Of a DNA stretch of 64,000 nt, positions 8,243 to 17,060 are shown piece by piece. The stretch comes from a bacterium. GTDB taxonomy: Bacteria > Planctomycetota > Planctomycetia > Kolteriales > Kolteriaceae. Location of the stretch: the NCBI GenBank assembly GCA_019753235.1, contig JAIELF010000003.1, forward strand, positions 62,001 through 126,000. Direction: 5' to 3'. The notes under the pieces are model-generated. The model saw nothing but the letters and a program-made list of their open reading frames with translations, made no database searches and was not told the origin of the DNA. A program made the translations under genes and the position numbers. Within the stretch, counting starts at the first letter, position 1; every line of letters starts with the position of its first letter.

Positions 8243-9832
8243 TTAGTTCGCGCTATAGGTCGTCCCGTTGGTCGTCGTGCCGACAATGATCGGGCCGAAT
8301 GTGACTCTACGAGTCTTCCCTTCCGCAGTGACATCACACGTGATGAAGATCGTGCTCCCCGGTGCGGCCCCTGCCGACACATCGACGTTGATATCCGAGC
8401 TCTGGTCGGTCTGCACCGTCGCTCCCGGCGGGACATTGGCGAAGTTTCCTCCGCTGATGCCTTGTGTGGACGAGCCCGCGGTCCCCGAGGTAGTCGGGTT
8501 CTGCCCGATTCCCACCGAAACAATGTTCACGCTCGTCGTGTTGGTCGCGATGATATCGAGCTCGAAGGTCTGTCCCGCCTTCACGATGCCGCTTCCGTCG
8601 GCGATGCCGATGGCTTGTCGGGGGGGCGAGACCACTCTCGCTTGCACGGCCAGACGATCGACGACGTTGAACTCGCGCGTTCGAAGCTGCAGCGCGACGT
8701 CTCGATTGACAGGCTGCAACAGCCACGACTTGCCATCGACGCGACATTCGCCGCGACAATCGCCGCACGACTGATTCCGCATGGGGCTAGGCCCGAAGAG
8801 ATACGAAAGCAGCGCGAAGCCGCGAAGGCCTTCATCGCCCGCCGACATATCCAAACGAACGAACGTTCTGTTGAAGACGAGAAAGTTCGTGAACCCACCG
8901 ACGCTCCAGCTTCGATTGTCGCCGGGCCCCGTGAAGTCCGCAATCATCGTCGTGATGCCGACCTGCATCGTCGGCGACAGAAATGTACCGACGCGAATTT
9001 GATAGTCGCGGTTGGCAACGTCGACCGTCTCGCGAAAGCTCGGCAGTCGATCGATGGGGTTGCCATAACCAAAGCCGACGGCGGCATCCACTGTGACGGG
9101 GAAGGCTTCATTGGCAAAGAGCAATGCCCCGACCATGGGGCCCGCTTTGCCAAACTGGTTCTGATCGTCGACGAAACCACCGAACTTGACCCAGTGCTCA
9201 CCCCCGCCGTAGCTCCGAACCCGGGTGCCAAAATACGAATCAATGGAGTAGGTGAAGCTGGTGTCGCTAATCGCGTAGTTATCAACGAAGCCGAACAATC
9301 CGCGGGTCATGAATGCCCACGATTCTCCTTCGAGGAGTTTGAGCGTGGTGCCACCGTTGTAGACCGTTTGGCTTGGATTACTGAAGATGCCGCTCGAAAC
9401 CGAATTGAATAGACCGCTCGATTGCGTGGTAAGATTCCCGCCGAACCCCTGCGGGCCCGCGAATACCGATCCGGAACCGAGCCCACCTGCTTGTATCGAT
9501 GTCGCTGCGGTATTCGAGCCTTGCTGCATCATGCTGGCGCCGGCCGTGGGATCGACGACTTCGCCCGCGAATGTTTGAGGTTGAAGAGACGTTGGCTCGA
9601 CCAGTCTGGTCGACTTGCTGGCAGTAGGAACGGCGGGCGCTGCCGAGGATATCTCGTCCGCTAAGACCGACGACACTTCTGTCCGGTCGATCGTCGAGAT
9701 CGCGTCGGGCTCCGACTGAATCCAAATGGTTCGGTCGGCAGCATGCATCAGCGCTGGTGTCATCACCATGACAACGGCACCAATCAATCGACGCCATCGC
9801 GCCTTGGGAGTTCGAAATCCCGTTCGTCCCAT
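8243..9832 (-). CDS. Secreted barrel-like protein with a C-terminal Ig/CARDB-like domain, function unknown
   Basis: 529 residues. A basic N-terminus and hydrophobic stretch (about 15-30) end in MHAAD, so a Sec signal is likely. Residues about 30-130 are Ser/Ala/Gly-rich. Residues about 140-350 alternate aromatic and polar residues around Gly (GLFGFVDNYAISDTSF, SYGGGEHWVKFGGF, VTVDAAVGFGYG), as in an outer-membrane beta-barrel. A short cysteine cluster CGDCRGEC separates this from a C-terminal beta-sandwich (about 420-529) with FELDIIATNTTS, typical of CARDB- or DUF11-like domains. I recognise no named family. It stands alone between tsf and the methyltransferase gene. Confidence 0.75.
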   Translation of the reverse strand: MGRTGFRTPKARWRRLIGAVVMVMTPALMHAADRTIWIQSEPDAISTIDRTEVSSVLADEISSAAPAVPTASKSTRLVEPTSLQPQTFAGEVVDPTAGASMMQQGSNTAATSIQAGGLGSGSVFAGPQGFGGNLTTQSSGLFNSVSSGIFSNPSQTVYNGGTTLKLLEGESWAFMTRGLFGFVDNYAISDTSFTYSIDSYFGTRVRSYGGGEHWVKFGGFVDDQNQFGKAGPMVGALLFANEAFPVTVDAAVGFGYGNPIDRLPSFRETVDVANRDYQIRVGTFLSPTMQVGITTMIADFTGPGDNRSWSVGGFTNFLVFNRTFVRLDMSAGDEGLRGFALLSYLFGPSPMRNQSCGDCRGECRVDGKSWLLQPVNRDVALQLRTREFNVVDRLAVQARVVSPPRQAIGIADGSGIVKAGQTFELDIIATNTTSVNIVSVGIGQNPTTSGTAGSSTQGISGGNFANVPPGATVQTDQSSDINVDVSAGAAPGSTIFITCDVTAEGKTRRVTFGPIIVGTTTNGTTYSAN

Positions 9833-10097
9833 GGGTCGGCCCCTTGGTTGAGATCCTGCCGGCGAGGAGGCTGACTTGACCGAGGCAGAAGCTTCCAGAG
9901 AAGCGTTGCCTGGACTATGGATCCGCCCATCACCGAGAAGCCCGCGCTCTACGCGAGTCTTGTCGCCGTGCTTGTCTATGGTGATCGGCCGGCAAGATGG
10001 TCAGTCTGCAACAATAAATCGGGTTCTGCCGGGAATGCCTGGCCTGCGGGCTTTAGTGAAGATGCGGAATAAGCGGTGGTATCGCCTGGAACCGCTC

Positions 10098-11039
10098 CTA
10101 TCGAAGCGGCTTTCGGGCAAGAAGGAGCAAGCTGTCTCCCTGGCCGTTCCATTGGCCCCAACGGGCGGCAAGTGACGCGCCCAAGCGGGACTTGGAAAGA
10201 TAGGTCGATCCCTTGCCCACACATTGCCGAGCCGATCGACGAATCCAACCCGCATGTATCAGCGTCTGAACTCGCACATCCACGAGACCCGACGCTCGTC
10301 CCCACTGTGCCAACGAGTGGGGAGTAAAGTGGATTCGATGTCGGGGGACATCCCAGCCAGCCCAATGCGGGCCAAACTTCTGAGCCGCCCAGCTCTGACA
10401 ATTGGGAACCGAGATTTGCACGACGCCGCCAGGCCGAAGAAGCTTTGCGATTTCCCTGCCAGCTTGAACCGGCGAAGGCAAATGCTCCAACACCTGCTGA
10501 GCCAAAATGAAATCAAAACTGCTTGGCAACAGTTCGCGAGTGGGGAATCGCTTGACCAGAACAGTCGCTCCGCTCCATTGGCGAGCTCGCTTGGCCGCCT
10601 CTTCGTGCGGTTCAAGCCCCGTGGCATCCCAGCCTAAATCGACCAATCGTCGCAGGTCGGCCCCAGACCCGCAGCCGATCTCTAGGCTTCTTTTCGAACC
10701 GAAGGCAACCGGAAACGACGGTCGCAGCGGCGCAGGCAGCAACCAGGCAAGACGATGTTTGGATAGCCAGGCGAAACGAGCTTCGCGATGACGATGCTTC
10801 AGTTTCTTCCGATACGGAGAATAGTTCGCGTGGTACAGATCGTCCCAGTGGTCGTCTTCACTCATCGATGAAGAGTAGGGAACCGAAAACCAGATGCCGC
10901 ACGAGGAGCATTCTAGAACGCCGTGCACCCATCCTTCGAATGCAGGAGAACTTGAAACCGGCAGGACCTTCCCCACGCAGCCCCAAGGACAGACCGTTTT
11001 CTGCTCGATCGCCGTCGGGCGTTGTGAACAAGTAATCAC
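10098..11039 (-). CDS. SAM-dependent methyltransferase with N-terminal cysteine pairs
   Basis: 313 residues from a GTG at 11039 (AAGGGAG 10 bases upstream); an ATG at 11096 would add 19 residues but has no ribosome site. The N-terminus holds CPWGC and, about 25 residues later, CSSC, a likely zinc-binding pair. The class I methyltransferase core follows: motif I LEIGCGSGADL, an acidic LEPHEEA at the ribose position, FDFILAQQVLEHL and LLRPGGVVQISVPN. The closest known pattern is methyltransferases that modify sugars or lipids in polysaccharide loci. It follows waaA on the same strand, so a target in LPS or another envelope glycan is likely but not shown. Confidence 0.85.
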   Translation of the reverse strand: MITCSQRPTAIEQKTVCPWGCVGKVLPVSSSPAFEGWVHGVLECSSCGIWFSVPYSSSMSEDDHWDDLYHANYSPYRKKLKHRHREARFAWLSKHRLAWLLPAPLRPSFPVAFGSKRSLEIGCGSGADLRRLVDLGWDATGLEPHEEAAKRARQWSGATVLVKRFPTRELLPSSFDFILAQQVLEHLPSPVQAGREIAKLLRPGGVVQISVPNCQSWAAQKFGPHWAGWDVPRHRIHFTPHSLAQWGRASGLVDVRVQTLIHAGWIRRSARQCVGKGSTYLSKSRLGASLAARWGQWNGQGDSLLLLARKPLR

Positions 11040-11137
11040 GTAATGATTTCTCCCTTGCTCGGCCCGCCGCCGACAAGATGTTGTCCCACAGCCCATAAAA
11101 CGTGGGAAGAGATTTCCACCTCCTCGAAGAGCCGTTT

Positions 11138-12418
11138 CTACGCCGCTTCGCGAACACGCTTCATGTCAAGCAATCGCTGGGCATAGCGGATCGAAGCGCC
11201 TCGCTGACGTGCGATGAAGTCGGCTGCTTGAACTCCCTGAAGTCGACCTGCTTCGGGATCAAGCAAGAGTCGGCGGATCTTTTCCATCAACTCTGCTGCC
11301 GAGGCGACGATCTCGATTCCGCCGCTCTTTCGCATGTTGGAAACGACGTCACGAAAGTTGAAAAACGAGGGGCCCATGAAGATGGGCTTGCCCCAAACGG
11401 CCGGCTCGATCGGGTTGTGCCCCCCCATCGGAACAAGCGATCCCCCCATGAACACGACGTCTGCTGCCGCCAACAATGCAGGGAGCTCACCCAAAGTATC
11501 AAGCACCATCACGTCTGCCGAGCTTTCGTCGATCTGACCAATCTCGGTCTTGCAAAAGGCCGACATCCCTTTCTCCTTCACCATCCCCTTGATCAATTCA
11601 CCTCGTGAAGGATCACGCGGCGCGATGATCATACGCAGCGACGGAATCTCCTTCTGAAGGGAGTGCATCATCGCGAGGATTTGTCCCTCTTCACCAGGGT
11701 GCGTACTGGCCAGAACCACAAGCCCCCCCGACGAATTCTTAACCCACATGGGCAAAGTCCGTTCCGGTGGCGCGCTCGGCAAGCGGTCGTACTTCGAGTT
11801 TCCCTCCACCCATACTCGCCCCGGAGAGACGCCGAGCGAGAGAAACCGTTCCCGGTCTAGGGCCGACTGGGCGTAGATCTCGTCCACACCATTTAAGATG
11901 GGCTTGAAGAGGAACCGAGCTAAGTGGTAACCCGCAAAATCCTTCTCATAGATCCGAGCATTCATCATGATCAGTCGGCATGACCGCTTCTTTGCTTCCA
12001 AGATGAAGTTCGGCCAAATCTCGCATTCGATGATGCCGACAGAGTCCGGATTCACTCGATCAAACGCTCGGATGATCGACCGGTGACTATCCCATGGCAT
12101 CCAAGCGATGACGTCGGCAGCGGGTTCTCCTTTTGTCGCCATCGCGTGAGCTTGCGGATTCGAGATCGTCACTAGCACCCATATTTTCGGATCGCGACGT
12201 TTCACCTGGTCAATGATCGGCAGGGCCGAGAGATACTCGCCCACGGACACCGCATGAATCCAGAGAGATCCCGAGGCCTCGATCGGCCGAGAGGGAAGAT
12301 AGCCCGCTCGCTCGGCCAGTTCTTCGCGAGCACCCGGTCGTCTCATGACGGCGATGGTCCAGACGATGGACACCACCCACCATGCCAACTCGTACAGAGG
12401 TCGACAAAGAGAAATCAT
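11138..12418 (-). CDS. waaA: 3-deoxy-D-manno-octulosonic acid (Kdo) transferase
   Basis: GT-B glycosyltransferase (GT30) that adds Kdo to lipid A precursor at the inner membrane. About 426 residues. The N-terminal membrane anchor (LYELAWWVVSIVWTIAVM) is followed by SLWIHAVSVGEYLSALPII, with the general-base region of the family, then IECEIWPNFI and WVEGNSKYD. The C-domain has VFMGGSLVPMGGHNPIEPAVWGKP, the family's nucleotide-sugar signature. I chose the ATG at 12418 because the family starts just before the anchor; the frame stays open to a GTG at 12499 that overlaps waaF by 20 bases. The two genes are surely co-transcribed. Confidence 0.93.
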   Translation of the reverse strand: MISLCRPLYELAWWVVSIVWTIAVMRRPGAREELAERAGYLPSRPIEASGSLWIHAVSVGEYLSALPIIDQVKRRDPKIWVLVTISNPQAHAMATKGEPAADVIAWMPWDSHRSIIRAFDRVNPDSVGIIECEIWPNFILEAKKRSCRLIMMNARIYEKDFAGYHLARFLFKPILNGVDEIYAQSALDRERFLSLGVSPGRVWVEGNSKYDRLPSAPPERTLPMWVKNSSGGLVVLASTHPGEEGQILAMMHSLQKEIPSLRMIIAPRDPSRGELIKGMVKEKGMSAFCKTEIGQIDESSADVMVLDTLGELPALLAAADVVFMGGSLVPMGGHNPIEPAVWGKPIFMGPSFFNFRDVVSNMRKSGGIEIVASAAELMEKIRRLLLDPEAGRLQGVQAADFIARQRGASIRYAQRLLDMKRVREAA

Positions 12419-12479
12419 GATGGGGAGTCGAGACGGCAACGATGCTTCGGATGGCATCGACGATTGCGGTTTGTCTAGA

Positions 12480-13544
12480 TTAAGCGACACGAGAAGCACC
12501 TCGCGACGGTCGATCGCCCAATTGCATCAGCACGGCACGGTAGACTTCATCCACCGAAAGTTCGCGCATGCAACGGTGGTGCCCCTGCGGACAGACTCGC
12601 TTCTGGCAGGGCCCGCATGGAACGACCTTTTGGAGATGGATCTCGTCGATCGAATAGGTCTCGGTCCATTCGATGCGAGTCGGACCGAAGAGCGATACAA
12701 CCGGGATACCGAAGGCGGGCCCGAAATGCCTGGGTCCCGAATCTGTGCTGACGAGCAGATGACTCTGCGCGACGATCGCCTTGCTGAGGCCGATGGAAAC
12801 ATCCTCATGGGCAAGCGAATGGACGGACCGAGATCGCTCACTGGCCAGTTCGATCGCTCGAGCTAATTCTCGCTCTGCCGGCCCACAGAGAATGATGACA
12901 TGTGCTTGTCTCTCATCCACCAAGCGACGCGCGAGCTCGGCAAACGATTCGGTGGGCCAATGTTTTGCCGGCCCGAATGCCGCCCCAGGATGAATCGTCA
13001 CGAGCGGACGATGGTCCGTCATGCCGAACTTCTGATAGAGCCGATCCCTCCGCGCGATATCAACCGTCGAGAGAAAGAGTTCCATGGATCGGCGAGCACC
13101 CGTGACACCCCAAGGCTCCAACAAGCGAAGGTAGTAATCGATTAACGGCGTCGGACGAAATCCCCGCAGGCTCCACGGAGCCCATAGTCGATCGTGCAGC
13201 AGCAAACCCCGACCATCGCGCGCATAACCGACCACTCGCTTCACCCGTCCAGCCCGACATACAAGGGCCGACAGAAAACTGTTCGGAAACAGAATCGCGA
13301 CGTCGAATCGCTCGTGCCGAAGTTGACCGATGACGGCCAACCAACGACGACCTGCCAAACGTGGAGAATCAGGGAGAGACAAAGTCCGATCGAGCCAAGG
13401 ATTCCCCGCGAGCGTGTCGGCAATGGTCGTCGACATCAGCCCCACGATCTCGGCCTCGGGGAATCGGCCGCGAAGGGCGCGCAGCGTCGGCGTCGCCATC
13501 ACCGCATCACCGACCCAGTTGGGGCAGACCACCAGAATCTTCAT
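12480..13544 (-). CDS. waaF: ADP-heptose:LPS heptosyltransferase II-like (GT9)
   Basis: 354 residues, the normal length. It starts MKILVVCPNWVGDAVMATPTLRAL, with GAGGG just upstream of the ATG at 13544; the frame is open further back, but without family similarity. The GT9 C-domain shows VTIHPGAAFGPAKHWP, the phosphate-binding region, and LLVSTDSGPRHFGPAFGIPVVSLFGPT. The cysteine-rich end CGPCQKRVCPQGHHRCM is characteristic of WaaF rather than WaaC. It should add the second heptose of the inner core. First gene of the leftward group waaF-waaA-methyltransferase, divergent from the waaC-like gene. Confidence 0.93.
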   Translation of the reverse strand: MKILVVCPNWVGDAVMATPTLRALRGRFPEAEIVGLMSTTIADTLAGNPWLDRTLSLPDSPRLAGRRWLAVIGQLRHERFDVAILFPNSFLSALVCRAGRVKRVVGYARDGRGLLLHDRLWAPWSLRGFRPTPLIDYYLRLLEPWGVTGARRSMELFLSTVDIARRDRLYQKFGMTDHRPLVTIHPGAAFGPAKHWPTESFAELARRLVDERQAHVIILCGPAERELARAIELASERSRSVHSLAHEDVSIGLSKAIVAQSHLLVSTDSGPRHFGPAFGIPVVSLFGPTRIEWTETYSIDEIHLQKVVPCGPCQKRVCPQGHHRCMRELSVDEVYRAVLMQLGDRPSRGASRVA

Positions 13545-13714
13545 CGCACCCTCGCCGTGAGCCGGCCCATCGGCCGACCATCGTAACCAACGGGGAAGAT
13601 GCGACAAGCCAGCTTTGCGCCGTGCTCCCTGTCGATCGGCGACATGTCTCCAGGAAGAGCGAAATCCCGAGCAGATCAATCAATTGACAGATTCCGAGTG
13701 CTGGGCCAGACTCC

Positions 13715-14827
13715 GTGGCGATGTCGAAACAACCGCAGCGAATCCTCATCGTGAAGCTGAGCAGCATGGGGGATATCCTGCATGCACTTCCCGCCGTCTG
13801 CGCCTTGCGGCAACGGTTCCCCTCCGCAAGAATCGATTGGTTGGTCGATAGTCGATTCGCTGAGATTCTCGTCGATCACCCGGCCATCGATCAATTGTTC
13901 ATCGCCCCCAGCCCTGCTTGGATCCGACGAATTCGCTGGGGACAGGATGCGTTCCGAGGTATCAGCCAATTTCGTTTCGCGTGCGATCTCCGGGCCGAGA
14001 AGTTTGATACCATCATCGATCTCCAGGGACTGCTTCGCTCGGCCCTACTGTCCAGAACGATCGGCGCGTCTCGACTCGTCGGCGCGACATCAGCGCGCGA
14101 AGGTGCTCGCTGGTTCTATGACGATCTCCTGCCAACCACACCTTCCAAGCATGTGATCGAGCAACACCTTGAAATGGTGGAAGCCATCCGCAGCAACAGT
14201 CTTGGTGATGATGGCCTATACGATGGTCGGATCCGATTCGACTTGAACGTTCGCGCGGTCGATCGTGATCGCGCGCGACAGGCGCTTCTCGATCGGCGGT
14301 GGTCGCTAAGCGAACCCTACATCATCATCGCGCCGCAGAGTTCACAGTCGTTCAAGGATTGGGAGCCGGCAAAATTTCGTCAACTGATGGAGATGATCCA
14401 GCGGCGATATCATCTTCCGATCCTTCTTATCGGCGGCCGATCGGAGATGGATCGCTGCCGATCACTCTCCGAGGGGATGGGGCCTAAAGTCCGCGTCGCC
14501 GTCGGTCACTCGCTCGGGATGATCATGGCGCTGTTGTCGATGTCGACGCTCACCATCGGTCCTGACACCGGCCCGGTTCATCTGGCCAGCGCGCTCGGCA
14601 TCCCGACGATTTCGATCTTCGGCCCGACCGATCCCTGCCGAGTCTATCCTTGGGGATCAAAAGACCTAGTCGTTCAAAGAAAAATGAGCTGCCTAGCTTG
14701 CCAGCAATCGATCACTGGTTGGAATGCGAACGGGCGAAGACACTCGTGCCTAGAGGCGATCACTCCACGCGACGTTATGGAGAAGATCGAGATCGCCTTC
14801 CATAAGCCATCTCGGCGAATCGCGTAG
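13715..14827 (+). CDS. waaC: ADP-heptose:LPS heptosyltransferase I-like (GT9)
   Basis: 370 residues. The N-terminus RILIVKLSSMGDILHALPA is the signature of the WaaC branch of GT9. The C-domain has TIGPDTGPVHLASALGIPTISIFGPTDPCRVYPWG. It should transfer the first heptose onto Kdo. The start is either GTG at 13715 or ATG at 13721, three codons apart. A CLAC motif near the end (about 329-332) is unusual for WaaC, so another glycosyl acceptor is possible. It is divergent from waaF across 170 bases. Only 8 bases separate its stop from the stop of the convergent gene at 14836. Confidence 0.88.
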   Translation: MAMSKQPQRILIVKLSSMGDILHALPAVCALRQRFPSARIDWLVDSRFAEILVDHPAIDQLFIAPSPAWIRRIRWGQDAFRGISQFRFACDLRAEKFDTIIDLQGLLRSALLSRTIGASRLVGATSAREGARWFYDDLLPTTPSKHVIEQHLEMVEAIRSNSLGDDGLYDGRIRFDLNVRAVDRDRARQALLDRRWSLSEPYIIIAPQSSQSFKDWEPAKFRQLMEMIQRRYHLPILLIGGRSEMDRCRSLSEGMGPKVRVAVGHSLGMIMALLSMSTLTIGPDTGPVHLASALGIPTISIFGPTDPCRVYPWGSKDLVVQRKMSCLACQQSITGWNANGRRHSCLEAITPRDVMEKIEIAFHKPSRRIA

Positions 14828-14835
14828 CATCGATA

Positions 14836-16725
14836 TCAGCGATCCAAGGATGCGTCGTGCAAACGGGCGGTCTCCTCCACAGGAGGCGGGCCCAGCACCG
14901 TCGATGTCGCTCGAAAGAGACGGACTCGGCGTTGATCATCCGGACGTTTCGAGATTCGCTCGGAGTGAATCTCGTCGAGATGCCAATCGCGTAAATCGGT
15001 CGGCCAATGTTCCTGTCCCAGGGCCTCGGCTGCCTGACGATCGGAGAGAACAACGTAACGAGCCTCGGGGAAAGCATCCAACACGTCGGCAAGGTTCTCC
15101 GGCGAGAGATTCCCCACGTACGGCCAACGATTCTGCCCGTCCATGCCCGCGTAAAATGCGGTCACATACGATGGATCAATCACCAGCGATTTCGGCGAAA
15201 TCTGTTCTCGCATCCAAAATCCCAGCGTCCGAAGACCAGCAAGCTGCTCATTCGACCGAAGACTAATCGAGATAGTCCCTACGATCATGAGTGTGAACCC
15301 CAGCAGCAAACCTGTCGCATGCTCGGCCGTCATGGGCCAACGAATCGGCCGACCGGCTATTTGAATCGAGATCCAAGAGAGCCCCGCGCGAACGCCGCGA
15401 CACAAGGCCAATCCGCCCGGCCAGAGCAACGGGGCCGTCAGCGAGAACGTCGGGACAATGTGACGAACATCGAGATATCCGCACGCGCAGTAGAGGAGTG
15501 CCGGAAGAAAAAGGAAATTGCAAAGAACCGTTCCGACGACAAGCCATGACTCGGCGCGCGGCCTATCAACGATCAGCATAAGTCCGCCGATCGGCAACAA
15601 GCCGATCAACGAGTGAGCCAACAACGATGACCACAACAGTAAGAAGAGCCCCACTCCATCAACATACGTTCGCCAACGGAGATCAATGGCCGGGATGTAT
15701 TTCGGCAACGACGCCGCCTCGGCTGATCGATCCTCTTTCGGAAGAGCCTGTTCTTCTGAATCCGATTCAGAAGCGGAAACCAATTGAACGACCTCGTCGA
15801 TATCTTGCCGGCAAACCCGAACCAACGATGATTGCTGGTTCGGAAACAGCGATTCATGAGAGATCGTTTCCGACGATGTGTGCATCGACCGGAGGACGGC
15901 TGGGTCCAGCAGGTACGACTTCTTCGTCAGAGGAGAACCCTTGATCGCCATGTAGGGGAGAACAAAGATCGCGAGCGTCGCCGCCAATGCCGACAAGTGC
16001 GCGAGACGATTCCATCGCGACGGCCGACCGATCCATCCGATCAACAATACGACGAGCATCGCTAAAGCGACCTGAATGGCCTCGGGACGAAAAAGGTAGC
16101 CGATCCCAGCAAGCCCCCCCCCTTTGAGGAGATCTCCGATCATGCCCTGCCGAAGATACCTCATCATCCAAACAAGCGACCAAACCAGAAACGCTGCCGA
16201 CGGTGCATCCGACAGTGCGTCGCCGGCAATTCGTACGAGCGGAGGACTGACCAAAACCGCCAAGGCGCCTATCACGCCCGCGGCTTCGCCGAGCCATTCC
16301 TCTCCGAAGCGATAGATGCCCACCACTAGAAAGCCGAATCCAAGGAGCGACACCGTGTGTACCGAGACGATCCACAACAGCTCTTCACTTCCTCGAATCC
16401 AAGGGCGAAGGGTATTCCGAACACTCGCCACCGAAATCGCAAACGCGGGATGCTGGGCATGATGATCGAGCACGGCAATCGCGGGGGATCGATTCAGAAG
16501 CCAACCCCGCCACGATTCGCTTTCCACGGGCGTCGAGCGCGACCAGGGTGCTTGGGACCATTGCGATGCGAAGCGAATGAAAACCGACGTATCGAGCGTG
16601 ATGGTACGCGACCGGCACGCCGCCACACTGCCGATGACAATAGCTGCAAGAAAAAGAATGGAGATCCAAACTCTCGGGGGGGCCGTTCGAGACCCGGCGG
16701 ATTCCAAGAGAGTCGCTGGTGTCAT
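14836..16725 (-). CDS. GT-C type membrane glycosyltransferase (GT39/PMT-like)
   Basis: 629 residues. One N-terminal membrane segment (WISILFLAAIVIGSVAAC) is followed by an extracytoplasmic loop, then about eight to ten further hydrophobic segments (for example LLGFGFLVVGIYRFG, AAGVIGALAVLVSPPLV, ALAMLVVLLIGWIG, LFLLLWSSLLAHSLIGLLPIGGLMLIV, LLLGFTLMIVGTISISL) and a soluble C-terminal domain of about 120 residues. This layout is that of lipid-phosphate-sugar-dependent glycosyltransferases. The typical acidic catalytic residues are not obvious; an LDTS at the start of the first loop is a candidate. Substrate unknown; the LPS neighbours suggest an envelope glycan. A consensus-like promoter lies about 60 bases upstream. 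Confidence 0.75.
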   Translation of the reverse strand: MTPATLLESAGSRTAPPRVWISILFLAAIVIGSVAACRSRTITLDTSVFIRFASQWSQAPWSRSTPVESESWRGWLLNRSPAIAVLDHHAQHPAFAISVASVRNTLRPWIRGSEELLWIVSVHTVSLLGFGFLVVGIYRFGEEWLGEAAGVIGALAVLVSPPLVRIAGDALSDAPSAAFLVWSLVWMMRYLRQGMIGDLLKGGGLAGIGYLFRPEAIQVALAMLVVLLIGWIGRPSRWNRLAHLSALAATLAIFVLPYMAIKGSPLTKKSYLLDPAVLRSMHTSSETISHESLFPNQQSSLVRVCRQDIDEVVQLVSASESDSEEQALPKEDRSAEAASLPKYIPAIDLRWRTYVDGVGLFLLLWSSLLAHSLIGLLPIGGLMLIVDRPRAESWLVVGTVLCNFLFLPALLYCACGYLDVRHIVPTFSLTAPLLWPGGLALCRGVRAGLSWISIQIAGRPIRWPMTAEHATGLLLGFTLMIVGTISISLRSNEQLAGLRTLGFWMREQISPKSLVIDPSYVTAFYAGMDGQNRWPYVGNLSPENLADVLDAFPEARYVVLSDRQAAEALGQEHWPTDLRDWHLDEIHSERISKRPDDQRRVRLFRATSTVLGPPPVEETARLHDASLDR

Positions 16726-17060
16726 GTCAGTTCAGCGACCTCCTGTTTAGCATGCGCGCAGCGTTGGCGCCCATGAGAGCATGCGAGGCTAGACCCCCGT
16801 AAGAAAACTGTCAACAGAGGGTCTCCAGGCGAACGCGGAAAAACTGGAATATTCGATCGGTGTTCGGGAAGGACAAAATGCCGACCGGTTTGATCAAAAG
16901 AGCCCGCTTATCCTCGATTCCCGGTCCCTGGCGTCCCCGGCGACAGAGCTTGATCAACGACACCGAGAATGCCTTTCGCTCCGTCGGCGACAGGGGGGAT
17001 TTTGTTTGTTATCTGGCGGCCTTTAGGAATGGGCTCGTGGGCAGGATGTTCTGTTGACAG
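16726..17060. other. Intergenic region of 335 bp with a 13-bp inverted repeat
   Basis: It lies upstream of the glycosyltransferase gene and downstream of the DUF1501 gene. AACTGTCAACAGA (16806-16818) is repeated inverted as TCTGTTGACAGTT (17050-17062); the second copy overlaps the DUF1501 stop codon. The left copy contains the -35 of the promoter above. A 65-codon open frame at 16860-17057 has no ribosome site or recognisable family, so I do not call it a gene. Confidence 0.6.
16786..16814 (-). promoter_or_regulatory. Sigma-70-type promoter for the GT-C glycosyltransferase gene
   Basis: On the - strand a perfect -35 TTGACA (16814-16809) is followed, after 17 bases, by TAGCCT (16791-16786) as a -10 with the conserved first, second and last bases. 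The start codon at 16725 lies 60 bases downstream. Confidence 0.45.

Noticed and set aside
8102-9412. 436-codon open frame on the + strand opposite the barrel-like protein
   Set aside because: It overlaps the tsf 3' end and terminator and is antisense to a gene with a signal peptide and coherent domains; the translation is rich in Arg and Asp with no family pattern, as expected for a shadow frame.
16878-16894. 17-base motif atgccgaccggtttgat shared, with one mismatch, with 38702-38718 in another intergenic region
   Set aside because: In 64 kb several 17-base matches with one mismatch are expected by chance, and flanks do not match; a genome-wide count would be needed to revive it.
16860-17057. 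65-codon frame in the intergenic region
   Set aside because: No ribosome site, no recognisable family, and it lies between the arms of an inverted repeat at a promoter region.
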